Program-made: the position numbers and the translations under genes | Notes under the pieces: generated by a model | Told to the model about the DNA's origin: nothing | What the model saw: only the letters and a program-made list of their open reading frames with translations | Database searches by the model: none | Part shown: positions 22,865 through 34,801 of the stretch, piece after piece | How the letters are laid out: each line of letters begins with the position of its first letter | How positions within the stretch are numbered: the first letter of the stretch is position 1 | NCBI GenBank assembly: GCA_019636035.1 | Contig: JAHBYI010000002.1 | Coordinates: 248,001-312,000, forward strand | Origin: Candidatus Paracaedibacteraceae bacterium | GTDB taxonomy: Bacteria > Pseudomonadota > Alphaproteobacteria > Paracaedibacterales > Paracaedibacteraceae | Direction: 5' to 3' | Length of the DNA: 64,000 nt

Positions 22865-23027
22865 GTTATCTAATACAGTTTGATCTTAACATGACTTGAT
22901 CTGAATAAAAAATGATAGGATGTCGCAATCTAGCCTTGTTCCTGGTATAAAAAACAACCGGAACAACTATAATATTTAATTTTAATAAAATTACCCATAC
23001 TATAGGTAGGTAACAACGGAGGATACT

Positions 23028-23396
23028 ATGAAAACCATTGCGATTATATCGATGATCCTAAGCTTAAATGCGGCGGAAATAAATGTTTCTGATAAACTTT
23101 CACAGTTTAAGTTACCTGAAGATACAACCTTGTGGGCTGATTCAATTATGAGCTTGGTTCGTGAAGTGTTACCTGATGATAAGGATGCACAGGATAAGTT
23201 TCAGGAACTTGTTAACTGGTCCTGTGGTGAGCATGCCGATTTAAAAAGCGCGGATCCTCGGCGTCGTGAAGAGACAATTCGCCTTTCCTTAGATCGCCTG
23301 CTCGCTATGTCAACCTCAAGTGCACGGGTTTCTTATATTGGTGTACAGTTAGAGCGCCATAAAAGGTATGTTCCTAAAGAAAACCTTACCTCTTAA
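23028..23396 (+). CDS. Small exported protein of unknown function
   Basis: I do not recognise this 122-residue protein. It has a short signal peptide (MKTIAIISMILSLNAAEI, cleavage near residue 16) and a mature helical domain of about 105 residues with a single cysteine (WSCGEH, residue 65). CGGAGGATACT precedes the ATG, so expression is likely. It has no close partner: the upstream neighbour is a palindromic repeat, and the downstream lipase is convergent across a shared terminator. The general look (short signal, compact charged helical domain, orphan position) is the same as for other exported orphans in the window. Confidence 0.6.
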   Translation: MKTIAIISMILSLNAAEINVSDKLSQFKLPEDTTLWADSIMSLVREVLPDDKDAQDKFQELVNWSCGEHADLKSADPRRREETIRLSLDRLLAMSTSSARVSYIGVQLERHKRYVPKENLTS

Positions 23397-23421
23397 CAAT
23401 AAGAGGTAAGGCTCTTTTCTT
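23384..23421. terminator. Bidirectional terminator between the small exported gene and the lipase gene
   Basis: CCTTACCTCTTA and TAAGAGGTAAGG pair perfectly around an ACAA loop, followed by CTCTTTTCTT on the plus strand. The left arm overlaps the last codons of the plus-strand gene. On the minus strand the hairpin follows the lipase stop. Confidence 0.85.
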
Positions 23422-26212
23422 ATTTAAGTTTTTTGGCACGCCACATATCACCTAATCTCATGCGATCCATAAGGTCACCAATTTCTACTGCGTTTGCTCT
23501 TTTCGGATCAGAGAATGCCGTTCCGACAAGGGGGGTACAGTACGACGAACAATGGTTGTAAACTTTCTCAACTGTGCTGATGCGTTTGCCGAATAACCCT
23601 CTTAATTTACTTGTTAAGGATGAGTCTGCACTGACAAAGAAATTTTTGGCTAAACAGCATCCGCATGATAATTCATCGAGATCAAGAGGGTGCATTTGTG
23701 CAGGATTTATCTTTGTGGATTTCACAATGTTATTTTTACTACAGGATGTTGAGCGATCAATTACCATAGGAACGTTTTGTCCTGTTGGCAATTCATGTTT
23801 ATAGGACAGTTGTTTTGTGTCAGCACCTGCCAGTTTTGGATCTGATTTTTTACCTTCGCTATAGCGTGTATCACGGATTTGTTCGTAGTTTTGTAGTGTA
23901 TTTTCCCCTTGAAGTTGCTGGCTGAACTTTTCTTGGGTATCCCTCAACATTGCAAGAATATCACCGACAAGAAAAGGTTTTAGCGGTAGAATAGCTGTAT
24001 CTCGACCTCTTAAGAATGTTCCCATATCATCGAGGGCTGAGATTAGGATGGTACTCTTAAGGAGATCTCTTGATCGCAGATAAGTGTTGATTTCACGTGC
24101 TTTTCTGTTCAGCAAATCTTCCCAGTTTGTTGCCAGAAGATTGGCGTATCGATCAGAACCATGGTTACTCCAAGGGTTTAATTTATCCCAAGTTGAGGCT
24201 ATGCCATCACGGTCAACCAAGGGAATGCTTGTTCCTATGTGAGCATATCCAAGCAATGTCATCAGTAATGATCGTTTGAACACTTTTTGATTTTTTAAGA
24301 CGATACTAAATGTTGAGACGGGATCGCCTTCGTTCCAAACGCGAATGATATTTTGTTTGCCAAGCCGATCTTCTGCTTTTTGGGCAAAATCTTTAGCAAA
24401 TATCGGTGGTGCTCCAAATGTGTAAACAACAACATCGATGTTGATTCTTCCTTCATAAACAGGTGCGATTTGATCTTTGATGAGGAGAGCCGTCAACATA
24501 GCAAGACCGCCACCTAAGCTGTGTCCTGTAACGGCAATTCTCAATGTTGGAATTTCGCCATTGGGTTTGATTGGATGGGTTTGGATATAATCGTGGAACC
24601 ATTTCTTACAGTTTGTGCCCATGTAATTGAGTGTTTCTTCCAGAGAATCCATAATCCCTTCATGAACTCTATAGCCAACGGCCAAAGAATGATCGGCTCG
24701 ACCTTGGGATCGTTTAGTGTTGAAATTATGAAGCCAATCTTCTTCTGAGTTTGATCCGGAAAAGGCTATGATCAGTTGATCAACATTTTTATCACTATCG
24801 GCTGATTCAGAATTTCTGTATAAAATAACACCGGACACCTCTTTTTCTCCAAGATTGCTATTATCCCTGCTCTTAGATTTTGCAATTCCGGATCCGATCC
24901 GTGGTTTTTTATAGGATGTTAATGACCGATACATGATATCAATGGGGGAAAATCCTTCTAGCGTACGATTGAAAACTTGCTCAACTTTGACCCAATAATC
25001 CCTTGCAACAGGATCAGCTAAAATCTTAAGTGTACGCTCTATATCGATTAATTCATGTTTTATTTTGGTCTCGATCATCCCAAGCTTACCTTCTATTTCA
25101 TAGAGCGTAGCTGTGTCTGGGTTATCGATTTTTATTTGACCATCTGTAATAGATCGGTTGAAGTTTTCGGCTTGTGCTCTAAGGACATCAGGAGCTAGGT
25201 TCTTAACTTGAATGTCCATTGTCTCTGTTCGCTGAGCTGCTGTCTGCCCTTGGTCTTGCCCTCTGGACAATCCTTCGCTCTTACTGCTGCCACCAAACTG
25301 CTGACTGAAGTCAACATGACCTTCTGTTTCACTGTGTAAGCCAAAAGCTTGTGAGTGCTTCCCTTGAGAACTATCAACTCTTTGATGTTTCTGATCTCGT
25401 ATTTCTTGGCTTTCAATGCGCCGCTGTTCGACATAACGAATAATATCAGAACCAAAGATTTCATAGAGACGATCCCTAAATCGCTTTAAGTTGCCTAGAC
25501 GTGTGTTTAGAGCTACTATTTTCCCTTTGAGATCCCCCATTTTTTTATCATAAGAGGTGGAAATATAGTTCGGTGTGAATTGACGATCATACTTGTTGTA
25601 ATAAACTAAGTTACTTAGAGTAAACATCAACCTGACTGTTTCGGGATTGAGACGCGGGAAGAAATTTTCCGCACTTTGTGGATTGGGTTTGTTGTCTGAT
25701 AACGCATGTTGGGTTACAGCTTGGATAATGTCTCGATCTGTTTCAGAAAAACGCTTTAAATCAACTTCGGATTTTGTTTTTAAGTATGTCATCCATTTAG
25801 TTATACTATCTAGTACAGTTGATATATTTCCAAGAGGGGTTACTTGATTTCCTGAGCTTAAATTAGCGCACGAAATACCGGTTTGTTTTATAATGGATTC
25901 TGGTTGTACTCCTGATATTCCGTTTTCGAAGAGGAGGACATCTTTATTACACTTTTTGACAAGTTCAGGGGCAGTTGGTCTTAAGGAGCGAATATCTGAC
26001 GTACCAATATCGATTTCCTTTGGCACCAGAATGACTGAGCCTCGGCGTGGTGCATCTGTGGATGGGCGTCGTACCAATGGTTGCTTTTGAGCAGACACCA
26101 AAGACTTTTCTGATCTCATCTCTGTTATAGGGAAATTTTGTTGCTGTTGTGCTACTTGCTGTTCTGCACAAGCTAAGCTAAAAACTGACATGGTTAAGAA
26201 TAAAATACGCAT
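23420..26212 (-). CDS. Large exported class-3 lipase-like protein
   Basis: A 930-residue protein with a signal peptide (MRILFLTMSVFSLACAEQ). The long N-terminal part (to about residue 470) is helical, includes a Gln/Ser/Gly-rich stretch at about 280-335 and matches nothing I know. Residues 475-660 are an alpha/beta hydrolase of the Lipase_3 type: LIIAFSGSNSEEDWLHNFNT supplies the oxyanion region, TGHSLGGGLAML the nucleophile elbow (Ser565), VYTFGAPPIF and WNEGDPVS the acid region, and YAHIG the likely histidine. The C-terminal 130 residues hold two cysteine clusters (SCGCC and NHCSSYC), suggesting disulphides or a metal site. The size and export signal suggest a secreted phospholipase or triacylglycerol lipase acting on host membranes; the substrate is inference. 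Confidence 0.78.
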   Translation of the reverse strand: MRILFLTMSVFSLACAEQQVAQQQQNFPITEMRSEKSLVSAQKQPLVRRPSTDAPRRGSVILVPKEIDIGTSDIRSLRPTAPELVKKCNKDVLLFENGISGVQPESIIKQTGISCANLSSGNQVTPLGNISTVLDSITKWMTYLKTKSEVDLKRFSETDRDIIQAVTQHALSDNKPNPQSAENFFPRLNPETVRLMFTLSNLVYYNKYDRQFTPNYISTSYDKKMGDLKGKIVALNTRLGNLKRFRDRLYEIFGSDIIRYVEQRRIESQEIRDQKHQRVDSSQGKHSQAFGLHSETEGHVDFSQQFGGSSKSEGLSRGQDQGQTAAQRTETMDIQVKNLAPDVLRAQAENFNRSITDGQIKIDNPDTATLYEIEGKLGMIETKIKHELIDIERTLKILADPVARDYWVKVEQVFNRTLEGFSPIDIMYRSLTSYKKPRIGSGIAKSKSRDNSNLGEKEVSGVILYRNSESADSDKNVDQLIIAFSGSNSEEDWLHNFNTKRSQGRADHSLAVGYRVHEGIMDSLEETLNYMGTNCKKWFHDYIQTHPIKPNGEIPTLRIAVTGHSLGGGLAMLTALLIKDQIAPVYEGRINIDVVVYTFGAPPIFAKDFAQKAEDRLGKQNIIRVWNEGDPVSTFSIVLKNQKVFKRSLLMTLLGYAHIGTSIPLVDRDGIASTWDKLNPWSNHGSDRYANLLATNWEDLLNRKAREINTYLRSRDLLKSTILISALDDMGTFLRGRDTAILPLKPFLVGDILAMLRDTQEKFSQQLQGENTLQNYEQIRDTRYSEGKKSDPKLAGADTKQLSYKHELPTGQNVPMVIDRSTSCSKNNIVKSTKINPAQMHPLDLDELSCGCCLAKNFFVSADSSLTSKLRGLFGKRISTVEKVYNHCSSYCTPLVGTAFSDPKRANAVEIGDLMDRMRLGDMWRAKKLK

Positions 26213-26306
26213 TGCTATTGACCATTAGATATTGCCTCTATAGTTGATAATAGGGGATTATCTTTAATAAATGGTAAAGATGCGTGTAATACCTTAATCC
26301 GGGGGG

Positions 26307-27506
26307 CTACGCAGCCAGATATTGCCTTGTTAAGATCTTACCTTCTTCGACGGCTGGTTGGTTAAAGGCATCTACGTCAAGAATGCTGGCCATGGTTAAT
26401 GTTTCGATGACATAGTGCATCATCAAATAACCTAAGGCGTATTCATCAACAACATCTAAGTGAATATGGCGGACGGGACACGCATTATTTTTAAGGGTAT
26501 CAATGGTTGCGCGTTGTTCTGCTTCCATGAGATCGCCCATGGTATGTCCTTGATAAAGACTGAGCCCAGCAGCATCATAATTAACCGTGAAATCATCATT
26601 TTTATCATAGGATGCTGTGATAACTGTAAAAAATTTATCTTTTGCCCCGTCGAGAAATAGCTGAAGCTGAGAGTGCTGATCAACGGTACCGAGAGCTGCA
26701 ACAGGGGTTGTTCCTTTTCCGTTTTTCCCCAGACTTTCAGCCCACAACTGGCGATACCACAAAGCAAATGTGTTCAGTTGGTCGATATACGGCATTAAAA
26801 CAGATATCGTCTTGCCTTGACTAAGGAGATTCTGTTGAATGAGGGCACCTTGTACTGCCGGGTTTGACGATATGTCACCATCTAACTTATGAAGGCAACT
26901 TTTTGCCCCTTTTAAGAATTTATTGACGTCAACACCGGCAATCAATGCAGGTAAGATTCCAACCACTGTAAAGACAGCAAAGCGACCGCCGATATCTGTT
27001 GCATGGTCTAGACACTGGATTGAATGGTCTGCTGCTAACTGACCAAGAGTATTGTTTATGGGTTCCGTGATGGCCACAAAATGGTTTGATACATTTAGCT
27101 GATGGCTTTTCCAATGGTCAAGGCAGACCATGAATTGCATTAAGGTTTCTGCTGTGCTTCCTGATTTTGAAATGACGATAACGCCGGTCGTTGCCGGATT
27201 GATTGTCTTGAATAGCTTTTTGAATGTCTTGGGGTCAATGTTATCGCAAAAATGCGTTGTCGGTGCTGAATCAGCAGCAAATTCACATAATGATTTCCCT
27301 CCCAGGCTCGATCCGCCTGTCCCCAAAATGATGATGTCTGAAAATGATTTAAATTTAGAGACGATGGTTGTCAGTGATTCGTCAATGTCAAATTGGCGGA
27401 CGTGATTGAAAAGGGGCAGGGTATCTCGCAGTACGCTGATCTCATTAAGTGATTTTGCTGTTAATTTTTTTGTGAGAATTGACGAGGAAACAAAGTGAAT
27501 AGACAT
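26307..27506 (-). CDS. pgi: Glucose-6-phosphate isomerase (short form)
   Basis: Interconverts glucose 6-phosphate and fructose 6-phosphate. The 399-residue product is shorter than the 450 to 550 residues of most PGI proteins. The SIS-fold signatures remain: ILGTGGSSLGGKSLCEFA, VISKSGSTAETLMQFM, TDIGGRFAVFTVVGILPAL and WAESLGKNGKGTTPVAALGT with VDQHSQLQLFLDG, where the active-site glutamate and histidine lie. Similar short PGIs occur in some alphaproteobacteria. It is monocistronic, with a weak start region. No other glycolytic gene lies in the window. Confidence 0.9.
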   Translation of the reverse strand: MSIHFVSSSILTKKLTAKSLNEISVLRDTLPLFNHVRQFDIDESLTTIVSKFKSFSDIIILGTGGSSLGGKSLCEFAADSAPTTHFCDNIDPKTFKKLFKTINPATTGVIVISKSGSTAETLMQFMVCLDHWKSHQLNVSNHFVAITEPINNTLGQLAADHSIQCLDHATDIGGRFAVFTVVGILPALIAGVDVNKFLKGAKSCLHKLDGDISSNPAVQGALIQQNLLSQGKTISVLMPYIDQLNTFALWYRQLWAESLGKNGKGTTPVAALGTVDQHSQLQLFLDGAKDKFFTVITASYDKNDDFTVNYDAAGLSLYQGHTMGDLMEAEQRATIDTLKNNACPVRHIHLDVVDEYALGYLMMHYVIETLTMASILDVDAFNQPAVEEGKILTRQYLAA

Positions 27507-27660
27507 TCAAAAACCCGTGTTAATTTATGTTATCTACAAGATAGCGATTGGAAAGGGGATATTCAAATAATTTTCTTGCTCAGTGTTCACAATAAAGTTG
27601 AAGCCTTGTGATGAAAGAGGTAAAGTAAGGATAACTTGGATTTTAAATGGATTTTCTTAA

Positions 27661-29303
<1,643 letters not shown>

Positions 29304-29317
29304 AGGAAATATAGGTT

Positions 29318-30487
29318 ATGAATATTCATGAATATCAAGCCAAGGACGTTCTGAAGAAATATGGAGCACCGGTGTCTGCCGGTAAAGTTGCTTTTACTGT
29401 GGCTGAGGCAACCAAGGCTGCTCAGGATTTAGGGGGGCCTCTTTGGGTTGTGAAGGCACAAATTCATGCCGGTGGTCGTGGTAAAGCGGGTGGTGTTGTT
29501 CTGTGTCGGAGTATCGATGACGTCACAACCGTAGCAACACGGTTAATGGGATCAACGCTTGTAACTCATCAAACAGGCGCAAAAGGCCAAATGATTCGCC
29601 GTCTTTATATTGAGTCGGGCTGCGATATTGAGCGTGAGTTGTATGTGAGTCTTGTCTTGGATCGCAATACAGGTCGCGTTGCTATTATCGCGTCTCAGGC
29701 TGGTGGCATGGATATCGAGGAAGTCGCAGAAAAAACACCAGAGAAGATCGTTCAGTTTTCTATTGATCCTGCGGCCGGGTATCAAGCGTTTCATGGCCGT
29801 AAATTAGCTTATGCTTTGGGTCTTGAAGGTGAGGCCAATAAGCAGATGGTTAAACTGACAGAATCTTTGGTCAAAGCTTATATTGAGCTTGATTGTACGC
29901 AGATTGAAATCAATCCCCTTGTGGTGACGAAACAGGGAACGCTGATTGTTTTGGATGCCAAAGTTGGATTTGATGATAATGCCTTGTTCCGTCATCCTGA
30001 AATCGAAGCACTGCGCGATTTGGATGAGGAAGATCCAGCAGAAACCGAGGCGCATAAACATGAATTAAATTATGTAAAACTCGATGGCACAATTGGTTGT
30101 ATGGTTAATGGTGCCGGACTCGCGATGGCGACGATGGATATCATTAAACTACATGGTGGTGAGCCTGCAAACTTCTTGGATGTGGGTGGCGGTGCAACCA
30201 AAGAACGTGTTGCCGAAGCTTTTAAACTCATTTTAGCCGATAAGAATGTGAATGCTGTCCTTGTCAATATCTTTGGCGGAATCATGCGTTGTGATGTCAT
30301 TGCCGAAGGCATTGTTGCTGCGGCTAAGGAAATTCAATTGACTGTTCCGATGGTTGTCCGTTTACGAGGGACAAATATGGATCAAGGGCGCAAAATTCTT
30401 GATGAATCAGGGCTAAAAATCATCTCAGAAGGCGATCTAACACAAGCAGCCGCTCAGGTTGTTGTTGCATCCAAGGAGGCTGCATAA
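29318..30487 (+). CDS. sucC: Succinate-CoA ligase beta subunit
   Basis: The beta subunit binds the nucleotide in the reversible conversion of succinyl-CoA to succinate. The 389-residue product shows the ATP-grasp domain: [20 protein letters not shown] at the start, [15 protein letters not shown], then [20 protein letters not shown], and the CoA-side [17 protein letters not shown] with [18 protein letters not shown]. It overlaps sucD by one base, indicating translational coupling, and lies 14 bp after mdh. Confidence 0.97.
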   Translation: MNIHEYQAKDVLKKYGAPVSAGKVAFTVAEATKAAQDLGGPLWVVKAQIHAGGRGKAGGVVLCRSIDDVTTVATRLMGSTLVTHQTGAKGQMIRRLYIESGCDIERELYVSLVLDRNTGRVAIIASQAGGMDIEEVAEKTPEKIVQFSIDPAAGYQAFHGRKLAYALGLEGEANKQMVKLTESLVKAYIELDCTQIEINPLVVTKQGTLIVLDAKVGFDDNALFRHPEIEALRDLDEEDPAETEAHKHELNYVKLDGTIGCMVNGAGLAMATMDIIKLHGGEPANFLDVGGGATKERVAEAFKLILADKNVNAVLVNIFGGIMRCDVIAEGIVAAAKEIQLTVPMVVRLRGTNMDQGRKILDESGLKIISEGDLTQAAAQVVVASKEAA

Positions 30488-31407
30488 TGTCTATTCTTGT
30501 TGATAAAAATACTAAGGTTATCTGCCAAGGTTTTACAGGGAAAAATGGTACGTTCCACTCAGAGCAAGCGATTGCTTATGGAACAAAGATGGTTGGTGGT
30601 GTGACACCGGGAAAGGGCGGAACAGAACATCTTGGTTTACCTGTCTTTAACACGGTTGGTGATGCTGTTAAAACAACAGGGGCAAATGCCTCGGTTATAT
30701 ACGTACCTGCGGCCTATGCGGCGGATTCGATTCTAGAGGCAGCCGATGCCGGGATTGAGTTGATTGTTTGTATTACCGAAGGCATTCCTGTTTTGGATAT
30801 GGTTAACGTTAAACGGTCTTTGTCCGGGACAAATGTTCGGCTTATTGGGCCAAACTGCCCGGGCGTCATCACGCCGGATCAATGCAAAATTGGTATTATG
30901 CCAGGATTTATTCACCAAGCGGGGAAAATCGGAATTGTTTCTCGTTCAGGAACATTGACTTATGAGGCGGTGGCTCAGACAACTGCTGTTGGCCTGGGGC
31001 AGTCAACTTGTGTTGGTATTGGTGGTGATCCTGTGCGCGGTATGAATTTTACAGATGTATTGGAATTATTTTGGGAAGATAAGCAAACCGAAGGGATTTT
31101 GTTTATCGGTGAAATTGGTGGAAATGATGAACAAGCTGCGGCTGAATACATTGCCCATCAGTATGCCAAAGGTCGTTATAAACCGGTTGTTGCCTTTATT
31201 GCGGGTGTAACAGCACCTCCCGGTCGTCGTATGGGGCACGCCGGTGCGATTATTGCCGGTGCCGGTGCTAGTGCTGCTGAGAAAATGGAAGCATTGCGTA
31301 AGGTTGGGGTTGACGTTGCGGATTCTCCGGCAACCTTAGGTGAGACGATGCTCAATGCGATGAAAAATGGTAAGGCACCGAATCTATCAAAGGCTGTAAA
31401 CGGATAA
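30487..31407 (+). CDS. sucD: Succinate-CoA ligase alpha subunit
   Basis: The alpha subunit carries the CoA-binding domain and the phosphohistidine. The 306-residue product has the start [49 protein letters not shown]-like text ([15 protein letters not shown]), and the phosphohistidine loop [20 protein letters not shown] with the active histidine. A coupled start with sucC (ATAATG) is seen. It is followed 14 bp later by an exported protein of unknown function, not directly by sucA. Confidence 0.97.
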   Translation: MSILVDKNTKVICQGFTGKNGTFHSEQAIAYGTKMVGGVTPGKGGTEHLGLPVFNTVGDAVKTTGANASVIYVPAAYAADSILEAADAGIELIVCITEGIPVLDMVNVKRSLSGTNVRLIGPNCPGVITPDQCKIGIMPGFIHQAGKIGIVSRSGTLTYEAVAQTTAVGLGQSTCVGIGGDPVRGMNFTDVLELFWEDKQTEGILFIGEIGGNDEQAAAEYIAHQYAKGRYKPVVAFIAGVTAPPGRRMGHAGAIIAGAGASAAEKMEALRKVGVDVADSPATLGETMLNAMKNGKAPNLSKAVNG

Positions 31408-31421
31408 GAGGGCGTATTTCT

Positions 31422-31922
31422 ATGGGATGTCGGAGGGGTTTCTATTGGATTTATGGGGCTATTGTCTTAGCAACAAGCGGTTTTACCTATGCAGAAAGTC
31501 CCTCCGCGACTCAACAAGAGTCTAAATCTTTAGAACGGCAAGATGTGATCACCGTGGTTGATGATCTGGCTAAACGCTCCAAGAAACTTCATGAAGATGC
31601 TCTAAGAGTTTGGAAATCCTATAAAACCGGAGATAAACCAAATTATTCTTATTATTTTTGGGCGCGAAATATTGTTTTTGCTCTGAAGAAAAAATATAAA
31701 GTTGCTCTTAATTCAAAGGATGATGTTGCTGCTGTTTTTAAGATTATGGCGGATGAGAAGTATATCTCGGAAGATGCTGTTGATGTTTTATCCCATTTTG
31801 TTTGGGAAAACTTAGAGCGTCGTGCGGGGATGTCTCCTTTGGAAAAAATTATGCCTGATGTTCGGCGTGAAAAAGAAAACATCACAGTAGATCAGTTAAC
31901 TCAAGAAAAACAGGAATCATAA
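31422..31922 (+). CDS. Exported protein of unknown function inserted in the TCA operon
   Basis: I do not recognise this 166-residue protein. It has an N-terminal signal (FYWIYGAIVLATSGFTYAES, cleavage near residue 24) and a helical mature domain with a Trp/Tyr-rich stretch (VWKSYKTGDKPNYSYYFWAR, residues 63-82) and a C-terminal charged helix. It lies between sucD and sucA with gaps of 14 and 2 bp, all on the same strand, so it is almost certainly cotranscribed with TCA genes. Exported proteins are not part of the usual operon here, so it is probably a lineage-specific insertion. The start has a weak Shine-Dalgarno (GAGGGCG). Confidence 0.65.
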   Translation: MGCRRGFYWIYGAIVLATSGFTYAESPSATQQESKSLERQDVITVVDDLAKRSKKLHEDALRVWKSYKTGDKPNYSYYFWARNIVFALKKKYKVALNSKDDVAAVFKIMADEKYISEDAVDVLSHFVWENLERRAGMSPLEKIMPDVRREKENITVDQLTQEKQES

Positions 31923-31924
31923 CG

Positions 31925-34786
31925 ATGCGTACTATCGATCCGGAAAGCTTTTTAAGTGGTGGAAATGCCCCTTATATCTTGGACTTGTTTCAAACATATG
32001 CAACCGATCCAAATTCTGTTGATGCGAGTTGGCGTGAGTTTTTTGATACGCTCGATCCGGCTTTGCGGGCAGGGTTGATTCAAGATGATCGTCCGCCTCA
32101 GTGGAGCAAGTCAAAGCCAACCCAAGCGTCGTCGGGGGGCAGTGTATCGATTACCCCTGAGGTTGTTCGTGATTCTATTCGGGCACTTATGTTGATCCGT
32201 TCTTTCCGCGTTCGTGGTCATTTGATGGCAAATCTAGACCCGCTTGGTCTTGATCATCGGGCTGATCATTCTGAGCTTCTTCCTCAAAGTTATGGGTTCA
32301 CATCTGCGGATATGCAGCGTCGTGTTTTTGTTGATAAAGTGTTGGGGATGGATAATCCGACCATTCAAGAAATTTATGACAAACTCCGTGCGGTTTATTG
32401 TGGTACCGTTGGTGTTGAGTTCATGCACATCCAAGAACCTGATCAGAAAAGTTGGATCCAAGAACGTGTTGAAAACACACCGCCGCACCTACGGGTGGAT
32501 GATGCTGATCGTCTTGAAATCTTGAATAACCTTATTGCAGGTGATTCGTTTGAACGATTTTTGCAAGTCAAGTATCCGGGTGTTAAGCGTTTCGGCCTTG
32601 AAGGTGGTGAAAGCTTAATCCCGGCCATGTCAGCTATGGTTGATCGTTTAGCGGATGAGGGTGTTAATAAAATTGTGATCGGAACGGCGCATCGCGGGCG
32701 TTTAAATGTTCTCTCTAACATTTTGAAAAAACCGAACGAAGAGATTTTTGCTCATTTCCAAGGGGGCGAGGTTGATCCTGAATCTTTTCAAGGATCGGGT
32801 GATGTAAAATACCATTTGGGATATTCAATTAAACGGCAGGTTCGTGGTCACGAAATGCATTTGTCGTTGATGCCAAACCCATCGCATTTAGAAGCGGTTG
32901 ACCCTGTCGTTCTCGGTAAAGTTCGCGCTGAACAAGACACGCACGGAGATACCGAACGTCGTCGCACGGTTGCGGTTCTCATGCACGGTGATGCAGCGTT
33001 TGCAGGGCAGGGCTTAGTCGCCGAAACCCTTGATCTATCAGGATTGAAGGGATACACAACAGGCGGGACGATTCATATCATCATCAATAACCAAATCGGT
33101 TTTACGACGAGTCCCCCTCATTCACGGTGTTCTCCCTATAGTTCTGATGTTGCCAAAGCTGTTCAGGCACCCATTTTACATGTCAATGCGGACGATCCGG
33201 AATCTGTTGTTTGGGCGATGCGTCTTGCTGTTGATTTTCATCGTCAATTCTCTGTTGATGTTGTTTTTGATCTTGTTTGCTATCGTCGCCATGGTCATAA
33301 CGAAATTGATGAGCCAAGTTTCACGCAACCCGTTATGTACCGTCGAATTGCTGAACACCCGTCAACGGTTAAGTTGTATGCGCAGCACCTTGTTTCTTCG
33401 GGCGTCTTGTCAGAAAATCAGGTAAAAGAGCGTGTGGATCATTATGAAAATCAGTTGCGCGAAACCCTAGAGACACTGGACGAACATAAAACAAAAGCCT
33501 TGATTTCCAAGCCACAGTGGTTAGATGGTGCTTGGGTTGGCGTAAAATCACCGAAACTTGTGACGCCTGAGAGTGATATGACACCCCTGACAGGGGCATC
33601 TGTTGATAATCTGGAAAAGATTGCGGTGAAACTTACAGAAGTTCCTAGCGATTTAGCTATTAATCTTCGATTGCAACGTGTTCTTAAGGCAAAACAAGAA
33701 TCTCTTGAAGCAGGGGATAATATTGACTGGGCAACGGGAGAAGCTTTGGCTTTCGGTACGTTGCTTCTCGAAGGAAAGAAGGTACGCCTGAGTGGTCAAG
33801 ACGTCGGTCGCGGGACGTTTTCTCATCGTCATGCGGTTTGGACAGATCAAAATACTGAACGAAAATATATTCCCTTGAACCATCTTTCTGAATCTCAGGC
33901 TCAATTTGATGTGATTGATAGTCCTTTGGCCGAAGCCTCTGTTTTGGGGTTTGAGTATGGTTATAGTCTTGCTGATCCACATGCTTTGGTTTTGTGGGAG
34001 GCACAATTCGGTGACTTTGCGAACGGTGCACAGGTGATTATTGATCAGTTTATTTCAGCAGCTGAGCATAAATGGCAACGGTTGTCCGGTCTTGTTATGC
34101 TGTTACCGCATGGGTACGAAGGGCAGGGGCCAGAGCATTCTTCTTGTCGCGTTGAGCGTTATTTACAGCTTTGTGGTGAGGGTAATATGCGGGTTATCAA
34201 TTGTACAACGCCTGCGAACTATTTCCATGCGCTACGACGCCAAGTTTTGGGTGAGACACGCAAACCCCTGATTGTTGTCGCACCAAAAACATTGTTGCGT
34301 CATAAAATGGCTGTTTCAAAAATCGACGATATGTTTAAAGGGACGACATTTAAGCCTGTGATTGATGATCTCGATGTTAAAAAAGATAAGGTCAATCGTG
34401 TGGTTTTGTGTAGCGGTAAAGTCTATTATGAACTGTTGCAAGAGCGGAATAGCCAAGGGCTTGACGATGTGGCATTGATTCGACTTGAGCAATATTATCC
34501 GTTGCCGGAAACACATCTGGCTGAGGCTTTGAAACCCTATGCGGGTCGCGCTGAGTTCATTTGGTGCCAAGAGGAACCTGAAAATATGGGGGCATGGATG
34601 TTCTTGGATCGTAAACTTGAAAAGATCCTTGAAGGATTGAATGCGCGTGCTCCACGGGTTTGCTATGCAGGTCGGGTTGAGGCAGCATCACCTGCTACGG
34701 GTAATGCGGCTCGCCACGAATTTGAACAAAAAGCACTGGTGCAACACGCACTTGGTTTATCATCGAAATTAAAAGAAGTTATTTAG
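31925..34786 (+). CDS. sucA: 2-oxoglutarate dehydrogenase E1 component
   Basis: The thiamine-diphosphate-dependent decarboxylase of the oxoglutarate dehydrogenase complex. The 953-residue product starts with the short E2-binding tail (PYILDLFQTYATDPNSVDAS, then WREFF). It has GTAHRGRLNVLSNIL, the ThDP motif GDAAFAGQGLVAETLDLS, then RRHGHNEIDEPSF, and the transketolase-like C-terminal part with LPHGYEGQGPEHSSCRVERY and RLEQYYPLPE. Length is normal. It starts two bases after the exported gene, so it depends on the same transcript. It is followed directly by sucB. Confidence 0.97.
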   Translation: MRTIDPESFLSGGNAPYILDLFQTYATDPNSVDASWREFFDTLDPALRAGLIQDDRPPQWSKSKPTQASSGGSVSITPEVVRDSIRALMLIRSFRVRGHLMANLDPLGLDHRADHSELLPQSYGFTSADMQRRVFVDKVLGMDNPTIQEIYDKLRAVYCGTVGVEFMHIQEPDQKSWIQERVENTPPHLRVDDADRLEILNNLIAGDSFERFLQVKYPGVKRFGLEGGESLIPAMSAMVDRLADEGVNKIVIGTAHRGRLNVLSNILKKPNEEIFAHFQGGEVDPESFQGSGDVKYHLGYSIKRQVRGHEMHLSLMPNPSHLEAVDPVVLGKVRAEQDTHGDTERRRTVAVLMHGDAAFAGQGLVAETLDLSGLKGYTTGGTIHIIINNQIGFTTSPPHSRCSPYSSDVAKAVQAPILHVNADDPESVVWAMRLAVDFHRQFSVDVVFDLVCYRRHGHNEIDEPSFTQPVMYRRIAEHPSTVKLYAQHLVSSGVLSENQVKERVDHYENQLRETLETLDEHKTKALISKPQWLDGAWVGVKSPKLVTPESDMTPLTGASVDNLEKIAVKLTEVPSDLAINLRLQRVLKAKQESLEAGDNIDWATGEALAFGTLLLEGKKVRLSGQDVGRGTFSHRHAVWTDQNTERKYIPLNHLSESQAQFDVIDSPLAEASVLGFEYGYSLADPHALVLWEAQFGDFANGAQVIIDQFISAAEHKWQRLSGLVMLLPHGYEGQGPEHSSCRVERYLQLCGEGNMRVINCTTPANYFHALRRQVLGETRKPLIVVAPKTLLRHKMAVSKIDDMFKGTTFKPVIDDLDVKKDKVNRVVLCSGKVYYELLQERNSQGLDDVALIRLEQYYPLPETHLAEALKPYAGRAEFIWCQEEPENMGAWMFLDRKLEKILEGLNARAPRVCYAGRVEAASPATGNAARHEFEQKALVQHALGLSSKLKEVI

Positions 34787-34801
34787 TTGGGAGTAGAGGG
34801 A

